In this document: one piece after another, positions 1 through 5,964 of the stretch
Layout of the letters: each line of letters opens with the position of its first letter
Numbering within the stretch: position 1 is the stretch's first letter
Origin: Spirochaetia bacterium
GTDB lineage: Bacteria; Spirochaetota; Spirochaetia; Treponematales; Rectinemataceae
Length of the DNA: 7,755 bases
Direction of reading: 5' to 3'
Assembly: GCA_021286925.1 (NCBI GenBank)
Contig: JAJTBL010000075.1
Location: 1 to 7,755, forward strand
Program-made: the position numbers and the translations under genes
Notes under the pieces: generated by a model
Seen by the model: only the letters and a program-made list of their open reading frames with translations
The model's database searches: none
What the model was told of the DNA's origin: nothing

Positions 1-1650
1 CGGGGCTGTGATGCGACACTACAAGAAATCAGCTACATTCTTTCCTGGAGCGAATGCAAGCTGGCAATTCTAGAAAATGAAAAACAGCTCGAAAAAGTGT
101 TGGAAGTTCAATCTTTACTGCCATTGCTGAAATCAGTGATTCTCTTCGATCCGCCTTGTGCCGAACTCAAAACGAAAGCAGAATCCTCTGGACTGGCAGT
201 TCTGAATTATGGTGATATATTTGAAAAAGGCTCCGTTCTGGAAAAGGCAAATCCAGGCTTCTACCGTACCGAAGCCCAAAAAGGCAAACGCAATGATCTT
301 GCGACAATCATCTATACTTCAGGCACTACCGGAGACCCGAAAGGTGTCATGCTGAGCCATGGCAACTTCCTCCATCAGACTGAATACCTGCCGTCCGTCA
401 TCGGCGTCAAATCCGGCGAGCTGTTCCTTTCAGTTCTGCCGGTCTGGCATTCTTTTGAACGGGTTGTCCAGTACATTGTTCTGCAAGCCGGTGCAGGTAT
501 CGCCTATTCAAAACCGATTGGTTCCATCCTGCTGGCCGATATGCAGGCGGTTCAGCCGCATTGGTTCACCTCGGTTCCGAGAATCTGGGAATCGGTCAAG
601 GACGGCGTCTATAAAAGCATCAGGCAGTCAGGAGGTGCTAAGCAAACCCTTTTCAAGGTTTTTGTCGGCATCGGTGAATCCTACGCCTATTTCAGAAATC
701 ACCTTTTAGGCCGAATACCTGCCTTCGTCCCCCGTTCTCGGGTTCTGGAAGTTGCGGTATCGATTATCCCCTTCCTCCTGCTTTTCCCGCTCTGGAAACT
801 GGGCGATATTCTGGTCTTCAAAAAGGTTAAAGCCAAGCTCGGCAAACGCTTTATCGCGGGAGTGTCCGGCGGCGGCGCTCTTCCTGCTACGGTAGACCGC
901 TTCTTCGACGCCCTTGGCGTCCTTATCCTGGAAGGTTATGGGCTGACTGAAACAGCGCCGGTGCTCGGCGTCAGGATGAAAAAACACCCGGTTATCGGCA
1001 CAGTCGGTCCGGTTCATAAAGGTACGGAAATTCGAATTGTCGGCGAGCATGGAGAAATTCTCGGCCCCGGCAAGAAAGGTGTCATCCAGGTTCGCGGCCC
1101 GCAAGTCATGCTGGGTTATTACAAGCGGCCCGATCTGACTGAAAAAATCATGACCAAAGATGGCTGGCTCGATACCGGCGACCTCGGCATGCTGACAGTT
1201 CACGGTGAAATTCGCATAACGGGAAGAGCAAAGGACACCATCGTTCTCCGGGGCGGCGAAAATATCGAACCAGTCCCTATCGAGCAGAAGCTTTGCGAGA
1301 GCGAATACATTTCCCAGGCTGTGGTACTGGGGCAGGATGAAAAATATCTGGCCGCGCTCATTGTTCCAGCCCAGGAAAGAATCATCGAATATGCCGAAGA
1401 AAACAATATCCCCTTTGCGGATTATGAATCCCTGATTCTTCAGCCGGAAATTCATGAACTGCTCGATTTTGAAATTTCAGAACTTGTCAGCAGTAAAAAT
1501 GGTTTCAAGCCCTTTGAGCGGATTTTTAAATTCGATGTGCTAGCCGAACCCTTCCAGCCTGGCCGCGAGCTTTCTGCCAAGCAGGAATTGAAACGCCACG
1601 CAATCAACACATTATACCATCAGAAAATAAAGGCTTTGTTCAAAAACTGA
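1..1650 (+). CDS. Long-chain acyl-CoA synthetase (AMP-forming), 5'-truncated by window
   Basis: The reading frame is open from base 1, giving 549 residues up to TGA at 1648-1650. The start lies upstream of the window; family members run about 600-640 residues, so some 60-90 are missing. Members activate fatty acids with ATP to acyl-AMP and then acyl-CoA, usually at the inner face of the cytoplasmic membrane. Adenylate-forming motifs appear in order (window residues): P-loop YTSGTTGDPKG 105-115, GYGLTET 312-318, GWLDTGD 388-394, and the hinge region GRAKDTIVLRGGENIEP 408-424. A hydrophobic stretch at about 251-273 followed by a lysine-rich segment is usual in bacterial FadD15/FAA-like ligases. 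At the C-terminus the expected ELTPTLKLKR-like A10 motif reads ELSAKQELKR, which puts Glu529 where the catalytic lysine normally sits. Family assignment is firm; acyl chain preference cannot be read from sequence. No functional link to the neighbours is visible. Confidence 0.95.
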   Translation, partial: RGCDATLQEISYILSWSECKLAILENEKQLEKVLEVQSLLPLLKSVILFDPPCAELKTKAESSGLAVLNYGDIFEKGSVLEKANPGFYRTEAQKGKRNDLATIIYTSGTTGDPKGVMLSHGNFLHQTEYLPSVIGVKSGELFLSVLPVWHSFERVVQYIVLQAGAGIAYSKPIGSILLADMQAVQPHWFTSVPRIWESVKDGVYKSIRQSGGAKQTLFKVFVGIGESYAYFRNHLLGRIPAFVPRSRVLEVAVSIIPFLLLFPLWKLGDILVFKKVKAKLGKRFIAGVSGGGALPATVDRFFDALGVLILEGYGLTETAPVLGVRMKKHPVIGTVGPVHKGTEIRIVGEHGEILGPGKKGVIQVRGPQVMLGYYKRPDLTEKIMTKDGWLDTGDLGMLTVHGEIRITGRAKDTIVLRGGENIEPVPIEQKLCESEYISQAVVLGQDEKYLAALIVPAQERIIEYAEENNIPFADYESLILQPEIHELLDFEISELVSSKNGFKPFERIFKFDVLAEPFQPGRELSAKQELKRHAINTLYHQKIKALFKN

Positions 1651-1687
1651 CAGTTTTCAGTGCATGAGCTCAGTGAATTTGAGAGCG

Positions 1688-1721
1688 AATAAAAAGCCCG
1701 GAGCTTCATAGCCCCGGGCTT
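1688..1721 (-). terminator. Rho-independent terminator between convergent genes
   Basis: The arms AAGCCCGG and CCGGGCTT form an 8-bp stem. One mismatch and two further G-C pairs extend it, leaving the six-base loop TTCATA (1694-1721). Read on the minus strand the stem is followed directly by TTTTTATT, a proper U-tract, so it most clearly terminates the DUF4097-type gene, whose stop is about 50 bp away. On the plus strand only TTATT follows, so termination of the acyl-CoA synthetase transcript would be weaker. It may act in both directions. Confidence 0.82.
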
Positions 1722-1773
1722 ATTCCAATACGCGAACAGCAGCAACATCAGCGCGCTGCGGTTCGTGTGATTT

Positions 1774-2649
1774 TCATTCTAATTCGATATCCCCCAAAAC
1801 GCTCTTGACATGCAAACGCTTGGTCCCCTGCCCAATTTTATACGCACAGCGGCGCGGCTCAGATCCCGGGGCAATGGTCTCATCCGGTGAACTGATGTGT
1901 CCGGAAAGTGTCTCTGCCCTGAATTCGATATTCGCCTGTTCGAGCATGAGATTGATATCGCCATCGTAGGTGTTCACTTCGCCGCCGCCAAAAACCGGAC
2001 CGAGTTCAAGCTCCACATCGCCGGTTCTGGTAATGAGCCGAATTCTGCCCTCCGGCCTCAGCACCGAAATGTCGCCGGTTTGCGTCAGCGCAACAACATT
2101 GCCTTTTACTCGGCTTATCTGAATATCGCCGCCCTGGGTCTCTGCATTGATTGTACCGTTGATTTTCGAACAGCGGATGGATCCATCAATAGTCCGCACG
2201 GAAATTGAGCCGCAGTTTATCAGGGTAATCTGTCCTTGCACGGTTGAAGCTTCAACCGAATGAGCACCATGGATATGGATACCGCCAAGCTCGGTCATCG
2301 CCAGCACATTGACCGGGCAATCCCTGATGTCGATTTCACCTTTCAGGCTGTGGACTTCTAGATCCTGTATCCGCGCGGGCACTTTGACTTCAATTGAAGC
2401 AGTATACACATTTGACGATGCTTCACTGCCAAGCACAAGAATGCTTTCATGACGGCGGACTGTCGGCTTCCAGGATGGTATCGTAGATGTTGTACCATGC
2501 AATTCACAGTCGATATGAATGAGCCCATCCGGTGAATTCGATATTGCAATTGCCCCTTCAGGCAAACGGATTATCAATCGCTCAGCTATTTCCGGATCGA
2601 TAGTTTCCTGGAAATAGCGAATCTCGAGGTCAGTGCCCTCGCTCCGCAT
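1774..2649 (-). CDS. DUF4097-type beta-repeat protein, no visible export signal
   Basis: This 291-residue protein is built mainly of short beta-strand repeats. The recurring pattern is a polar turn, Gly, one residue, then Ile/Val and alternating hydrophobics, for example KGEIDI, GGDIQI, TGDISV, TGDVEL, DGDINL and a final LGDIELE at the C-terminus. The repeat glycines fall at about residues 104, 123, 139, 156, 174, 192, 210, 230, 250 and 286, a step close to 18 residues, with the last gap about twice that. This is the pattern of the DUF4097 (adhesin-like, right-handed beta-helix) family, whose molecular function is not established. No signal peptide, lipobox or TM helix is visible, so a cytosolic location is suggested. 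I chose the ATG at 2649 because AAAGGAG sits 5 nt upstream of it. An in-frame ATG at 2676 would add nine residues but has only a weak GGTGA. The gene is convergent with the acyl-CoA synthetase and divergent from the transporter operon. Confidence 0.75.
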   Translation of the reverse strand: MRSEGTDLEIRYFQETIDPEIAERLIIRLPEGAIAISNSPDGLIHIDCELHGTTSTIPSWKPTVRRHESILVLGSEASSNVYTASIEVKVPARIQDLEVHSLKGEIDIRDCPVNVLAMTELGGIHIHGAHSVEASTVQGQITLINCGSISVRTIDGSIRCSKINGTINAETQGGDIQISRVKGNVVALTQTGDISVLRPEGRIRLITRTGDVELELGPVFGGGEVNTYDGDINLMLEQANIEFRAETLSGHISSPDETIAPGSEPRRCAYKIGQGTKRLHVKSVLGDIELE

Positions 2650-2654
2650 AGGAA

Positions 2655-2661
2655 CTCCTTT
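2655..2661 (-). promoter_or_regulatory. Ribosome binding site deciding the start of the DUF4097-type gene
   Basis: AAAGGAG on the minus strand lies 5 nt upstream of the ATG at 2649. It falls inside the coding sequence if translation began at the ATG at 2676, which favours the shorter 291-residue product. Confidence 0.6.
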
Positions 2662-2765
2662 CCCTAACCGTACCATGGTTCACCAATTTCAAAAACCGCT
2701 GAGTCTTGGAATTGACTTTGCTGTTTCTGGCCGTTCTAGAGAACCGCTTTGCAACACACGCTATT

Positions 2766-2801
2766 TGAGGCAGTCCCTTTAAAATGCCTCAGCATTTTAA
2801 A
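2766..2801. repeat. Two overlapping, mutually exclusive inverted repeats
   Basis: TTTAAAATGC (2778-2787) and GCATTTTAAA (2792-2801) form a perfect 10-bp stem with a CTCA loop. TGAGGCA (2766-2772) and TGCCTCA (2785-2791) form a perfect 7-bp stem with a 12-nt loop. They share bases 2785-2791, so only one can form at a time. Neither is followed by a U-tract on either strand, so neither reads as an intrinsic terminator. Possible roles are a protein-binding site or an alternative leader structure for the minus-strand gene. Confidence 0.65.
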
Positions 2802-2885
2802 AGAACCTCGCCGAAAAATCAGCATATCACAAAATGTGCCTTTCGGCTACTATTTTGAAAATTGAAACATTTCCCTGCCATACCA

Positions 2886-2914
2886 TTGACAGGCTATTAA
2901 GTCAGCATTATAGT
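2886..2914 (+). promoter_or_regulatory. Sigma-70-type promoter of the transporter operon
   Basis: TTGACA (2886-2891) is a perfect -35 element. It is followed by a 17-bp spacer and TATAGT (2909-2914), a five-of-six -10 element. An AT-rich tract precedes the -35 and could act as an UP element. The start point is predicted near 2921, giving a leader of about 28 nt before the ATG at 2949. This is the only strong promoter seen for the six plus-strand genes, whose later junctions are too short to hold another. Confidence 0.82.
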
Positions 2915-2934
2915 TTGTAATACAAACTAGTTTG
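2911..2934. promoter_or_regulatory. Palindromic operator over the -10 and start point
   Basis: TAGTTTGTA-A-TACAAACTA (2911-2929) is a perfect palindrome with 9-bp arms around base 2920. A second perfect palindrome, CAAACTAGTTTG (2923-2934), shares its right arm, so three TAGTTTG/CAAACTA half-sites lie in tandem. The site overlaps the last four bases of the -10 and the predicted start point, the classic position for a repressor operator. The likely ligand is the winged-helix protein encoded second in the operon. That pairing is inferred from proximity, not from a known consensus. Confidence 0.72.
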
Positions 2935-2948
2935 CGAGGTTTACGAAT

Positions 2949-3626
2949 ATGCAGAATAAAGAAGCTCAGCAAAAGGATTTTCAGGACATTGCCGAATGTC
3001 TCAAGGATTTGCGAGCGGCGATAAAAACAAACAGCCCTTTGCTTCACTTTGTGGCAAGTTCGCGTCTTTATCCAATTCTGGGACTTGTATTCGGAGTTCT
3101 GGCATCGGGATATTCGATTATGATGCATATCCTAACAACTGCCAGCGATACAGCGGAGCCGGGATTTCAGCCTGCCAGCCTTACCTGGATATTTCTTGTA
3201 TTCCTCCTGGTTTGCGGCGGAGTTGTAAAGGTATTTTACACCAATCGCCTCATCAGAAATTACAAAAACGCTTCTTTCAGCGCCCTCTTGAAAACCATTT
3301 ATGGGGGAAAAATATCAGGCTTTCTTCTGAGTGCTCTGCTGACAATTGCCACCGCTATTCTTTTTCTGATAAGGACGAACCACCCATGGTACATTGTGCC
3401 GGTTGCCGCCATCTTTACTTCATTCGTCGTCCAGGCCATGAATCTCCTCATTGAACTGAGCGAATACAGTGTCTTCGGATATTCCATTCTGATATTCGGG
3501 CTTGCATCGGTATTTCTCATAGATACCTGGCCGTGGCTTTGCACAGCGCTGACCTTCGGCGGATCTTTTCTGATATTTGGAATCGCTGGACTGGTACGAG
3601 CTGCAAAAACAAAAGGTGAAAAATGA
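2949..3626 (+). CDS. Six-helix integral membrane protein, function unknown
   Basis: This 225-residue protein is the first gene of the operon. It has a charged, probably cytoplasmic N-terminal stretch of about 38 residues with helical character. Six hydrophobic segments follow at about residues 41-62, 79-97, 121-142, 147-168, 174-192 and 196-216, and the tail is short and basic (RAAKTKGEK). An even helix number and the basic ends place both termini inside. I recognise no catalytic or transport motif and do not assign a family. GAGGT (2936-2940) lies 8 nt before the ATG, and the next good start would remove the N-terminal region. The stop overlaps the start of the winged-helix regulator gene (ATGA at 3623-3626), which points to translational coupling. 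It may be a membrane partner or sensor for that regulator, or an accessory subunit of the transporter; both are inference. Confidence 0.85.
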   Translation: MQNKEAQQKDFQDIAECLKDLRAAIKTNSPLLHFVASSRLYPILGLVFGVLASGYSIMMHILTTASDTAEPGFQPASLTWIFLVFLLVCGGVVKVFYTNRLIRNYKNASFSALLKTIYGGKISGFLLSALLTIATAILFLIRTNHPWYIVPVAAIFTSFVVQAMNLLIELSEYSVFGYSILIFGLASVFLIDTWPWLCTALTFGGSFLIFGIAGLVRAAKTKGEK

Positions 3627-3979
3627 AAAGCCGTACCAGAGCAAAAGACAGCCTGCCTGACCCCGACAGGATCATTCACGAGCGTGCCCGCTTGAGAATT
3701 CTTGTGTATCTTGCCTCTTCGCTATCCTCAACGGTGGGTTTCACTGAACTGAAAGACAGCCTTGGCATGACGGCAGGCAATCTGTCGACACAGATAAGCA
3801 CGCTCGAAGAAGCAGGTTACATTCGGGTAGAAAAGCGGTTTGTGGGGAAAAAGCCTCATACATCGATCGTGCTGACCACAGAAGGGAAGACCGCTCTTGA
3901 AACATATATAGCCGATATCGAAATTCTGATGACTGCAGCAAGAAAACAGGAAGGCGTTTTAAAGGAAGATCAGCACTGA
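3623..3979 (+). CDS. Winged-helix transcriptional regulator (HTH_34/MarR-like)
   Basis: This 118-residue protein has a compact winged helix-turn-helix fold. DPDRIIHERARLRILVYL (about 13-30) is helix 1, FTELKDSLG (40-48) helix 2, and MTAGNLSTQISTLEEAGY (49-66) the recognition helix region. A beta wing with basic residues follows (IRVEKRFVGKKPHT, 67-80), then a C-terminal helix (about 86-110) probably used for dimerisation. The opening 'hE.aRl.Il' and 'GnLs.q...LeeaGyi.v.K.f.gk.p.T' patterns are typical of the small winged-helix group in HTH_34 (MarR/ArsR-like). No effector-binding domain is present. The start overlaps the membrane-protein stop by ATGA and is preceded by AAAGGTG. The most likely role is repression of its own operon through the palindrome at 2911-2934; the effector is unknown. 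Confidence 0.88.
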   Translation: MKSRTRAKDSLPDPDRIIHERARLRILVYLASSLSSTVGFTELKDSLGMTAGNLSTQISTLEEAGYIRVEKRFVGKKPHTSIVLTTEGKTALETYIADIEILMTAARKQEGVLKEDQH

Positions 3980-3992
3980 AAAGGAGAAACCG

Positions 3993-4685
3993 ATGGAATC
4001 CATTCTTTCCCTGGTGAATGTCAAGAAAATCTACAGAAAAGGCGATACTGAAGTTGTCGCGTTAGCCGGCATCAATATCGAGTTTGAAAGGCAGGAATTC
4101 TGTGCAATAGTCGGGCCTTCAGGCTCAGGAAAAACAACTCTCTTGAATATTATCGGCTGTCTTGACCGGCCGACTGAAGGTTCAGTCACCTATCTTTCAA
4201 AACCCCTTGCCTCGCTCGATGAAAAAAGCCTTTCTGCGTATCGCAGGGAGCATATCTCCTTTATATTTCAGTCCTTCAATCTTATACCTGTTCTCACCGT
4301 CGTAGAAAACGTCGAGCTGCCATTGGAAATTGAAGGCAAGACAGCAAAAACCGATGTGAGAAGAAAAGCGCTTGCCATGCTCGAAAAAGTCGGTCTTTCC
4401 GATAAGGCAAACCGATATCCGAGGGAGCTTTCCGGTGGCCAGGAACAGCGGGTAGCAATCGCACGGGCGCTGGTCAAGGATCCTGTCGTTGTGCTTGCCG
4501 ACGAACCAACTGCCAATCTGGATTCGCATAACGCTGAAGAAATCGTGCGGCTGATGAAAAAAATAAATGCCGATCTTCATACAACCTTTATTTTTTCGAC
4601 CCATGACCGGATGATCATGCAGGAAGCGGGCAGAATCATCGAGCTGCACGATGGCGCTGTCGCTTCGGATACGAGGAGATCATGA
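3993..4685 (+). CDS. ABC transporter ATPase, LolD/MacB type
   Basis: This 230-residue protein is the normal size for a LolD-like subunit. Its nucleotide-binding motifs are all present: Walker A GPSGSGKT (41-48), Q-loop Gln93 in FQSFNL, signature LSGGQEQRVAIARAL (146-160), Walker B VVLADE (166-171), D-loop NLD (175-177) and H-loop His204 in STHD. The N-terminal 'VYRKGDTEVVALAGI'-like A-loop region (residues 14-27, from Tyr14) is also that of the MacB/LolD/FtsE group. AAAAGGAG lies 6 nt before the ATG, 13 nt after the regulator's stop. The gene overlaps the next permease start, so ATPase and permease are co-translated. It should sit on the cytoplasmic face, energising the two downstream permeases. 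LolD itself cannot be told from other members of the group by sequence alone, so no symbol is given. Confidence 0.95.
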   Translation: MESILSLVNVKKIYRKGDTEVVALAGINIEFERQEFCAIVGPSGSGKTTLLNIIGCLDRPTEGSVTYLSKPLASLDEKSLSAYRREHISFIFQSFNLIPVLTVVENVELPLEIEGKTAKTDVRRKALAMLEKVGLSDKANRYPRELSGGQEQRVAIARALVKDPVVVLADEPTANLDSHNAEEIVRLMKKINADLHTTFIFSTHDRMIMQEAGRIIELHDGAVASDTRRS

Positions 4686-5950
4686 TGAACCGGACACTGC
4701 TGTCCATCGCGGCTCGGAACGTTGTGCGATACGGGAAACGAACGGTCATCACCGCCATTGTGTTGATGTTTGGACTTGCCTGCTTTATATTTTTCGACGC
4801 ATTGCTCGCAGGCATGGACCGTATGACCATCGACGCGATGACCGACTATACCGCTTCTTCGATTATTATCAGAACCGTTGAATATCAGAAAAATCATCGA
4901 GGTCTGCCGCTGGATTACGGAATTGACGCGCCTGAAAAACTGATTGAGGATTTACAGCAGACTGTTCCGGAAGCAAGCGGTATTGCACCGCGAACATCGT
5001 TTACCGGCAATGCATCCAACAGGATCGAATCGATACCGATTCTGGGTACTGTCGTTGATCCAATCCGCGACGCTTCTGTGTTTCGGATTCGCACTGCTGT
5101 AAAAAAGGGAAGTTGGCTTTCACCCGACATTAAAGAAAAAACAGCGGTCCTCGGTATTACTGTCGCCCAGGATCTCGGTCTTTCTGTCGGCGACTATTTC
5201 CTGCTATCCGCCAGAACCACCGATGAGGCGACCAACGCCGATGAATTCAAGATCATCGGAATTGTCGATGTACCAGCTCCGGAAATCAATCAAGGCGGGG
5301 TTTTTATTTCTTTTGACAATGCCCGCGATTTTTTAGGTTCCAACCTGCCGGTCACCGAGATCGATATGGCCTTGCCGAGACAGCCCAGCATTGATGCGGG
5401 AATGAAGAAAGCAGGCGAGGCTGCTCGCAAAATCGCACAACGTCATCAAGACCTTGCAATAATATCCATTGCAGACACAGCGAAAGATTACATGGCGATG
5501 CGCGCCATGAAGTCAAAATTCTCATCGATCATCATTGTTGTCGTTCTTCTCATCGCCGGCGTGGGAATCGTGAACACCATCCTGATGAGTATCTATTCGA
5601 GAATCAAGGAAATCGGCGTGCTCAGGGCTTACGGAATGGAAGCTCGGCATATCAGATGGCTGTTTTCGCTTGAGGGAATCATGATCGGCACGGTGGGAAG
5701 TCTCGGCGGTGCACTGCTTGGAGCAGTCCTTGTCTGGTGGGCGAGCACAAGCGGTATTCCGCTGGATATGTTCCTTGGAAAAATCTCGATCGGCAGTATT
5801 CCGCTGGCGGGCACACTCTACGGTGAATGGCATATCGGTACTTTTATTTTCAGTATCGCGTTCGGAATTCTGGCTTCATGGTTCTCTGCAAGAATTCCTG
5901 CAAAAAAAGCTGCATCACTCGAAGTGACCGAAGCGCTGCGTTTTATCTGA
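4682..5950 (+). CDS. ABC transporter permease 1, FtsX/LolC/LolE/MacB type
   Basis: This 422-residue protein has the MacB-type topology. There is one TM helix at about 21-44, then a large extracytoplasmic domain (about 45-280, MacB_PCD-like), then TM helices at about 281-305, 331-353 and 385-403. The FtsX-domain signature SRIKEIGVLRAYGM (306-319) follows TM2, and the C-terminus ends in ARIPAKKAASLEVTEALRF, the usual closing motif. The N-terminal 'SIAARNVVRYGKR' amphipathic elbow is also typical. It should pair with the second permease and the upstream ATPase. The start is ambiguous: ATG codons at 4682 and 4685 are adjacent. GGAG (4675-4678) is only 3 nt from the first but 6 nt from the second, so translation may begin at 4685 with a TGATG stop/start overlap. 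There is no fused ATPase domain, unlike true MacB. Confidence 0.93.
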   Translation: MMNRTLLSIAARNVVRYGKRTVITAIVLMFGLACFIFFDALLAGMDRMTIDAMTDYTASSIIIRTVEYQKNHRGLPLDYGIDAPEKLIEDLQQTVPEASGIAPRTSFTGNASNRIESIPILGTVVDPIRDASVFRIRTAVKKGSWLSPDIKEKTAVLGITVAQDLGLSVGDYFLLSARTTDEATNADEFKIIGIVDVPAPEINQGGVFISFDNARDFLGSNLPVTEIDMALPRQPSIDAGMKKAGEAARKIAQRHQDLAIISIADTAKDYMAMRAMKSKFSSIIIVVVLLIAGVGIVNTILMSIYSRIKEIGVLRAYGMEARHIRWLFSLEGIMIGTVGSLGGALLGAVLVWWASTSGIPLDMFLGKISIGSIPLAGTLYGEWHIGTFIFSIAFGILASWFSARIPAKKAASLEVTEALRFI

Positions 5951-5951
5951 T

Positions 5952-5958
5952 AAGGAGG
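5952..5958 (+). promoter_or_regulatory. Strong ribosome binding site of permease 2
   Basis: AAGGAGG lies 6 nt upstream of the ATG at 5965 and directly after the stop of permease 1. It fixes the start at 5965. The frame stays open upstream to 5827, but that would bury 120 nt inside permease 1 and add a 46-residue N-terminus rich in Cys, Tyr and Arg that does not resemble the family. Confidence 0.85.
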
Positions 5959-5964
5959 CAGGGC

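Larger units (their letters stand above)
2650..2948. other. Divergent intergenic control region
   Basis: These roughly 300 bp separate the minus-strand DUF4097-type gene from the plus-strand transporter operon. The right half is AT-rich and holds the promoter and palindrome listed separately. The middle holds two overlapping inverted repeats. No convincing small ORF or tRNA was seen. For the minus-strand gene no clear promoter stands out. The best candidate is an extended -10 (TGATATGCT, plus positions 2821-2829) with no good -35; if used, the hairpins would lie in the 5' leader of that transcript. Confidence 0.6.

Noticed and set aside
706..1455. Long antisense open frame of 249 codons opposite the acyl-CoA synthetase
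   Set aside because: It lies wholly within a well-supported coding region with intact family motifs. Its product has no recognisable domain, and it arises from codon bias of the sense gene.
1651..1773. Possible small gene or RNA between the convergent genes
   Set aside because: Only the terminator hairpin is visible in these 123 bp. There is no ribosome binding site with a convincing open frame.
2650..2676. Nine-residue extension of the DUF4097-type protein starting at 2676
   Set aside because: The AAAGGAG inside this stretch is well placed for the ATG at 2649, and the upstream ATG has only a weak GGTGA. Not fully excluded.
2778..2801. Perfect 10-bp hairpin as an intrinsic terminator
   Set aside because: The stem is AT-rich and lacks a following U-tract on both strands. 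It lies between divergent genes, where no transcript needs to end.
2850..3128. Antisense open frame of 92 codons across the operon promoter
   Set aside because: It spans the promoter and the start of the membrane-protein gene, and its product has no recognisable family features.
4197..4649. Antisense open frame of 150 codons opposite the ABC ATPase
   Set aside because: It is a shadow of the ATPase, whose Walker, signature and H-loop motifs are all on the other strand. The product is not family-like.
5827..5964. N-terminal extension of permease 2 upstream of 5965
   Set aside because: It overlaps permease 1 in another frame, adds a Cys/Tyr/Arg-rich segment unlike the family, and ignores the AAGGAGG just before 5965.
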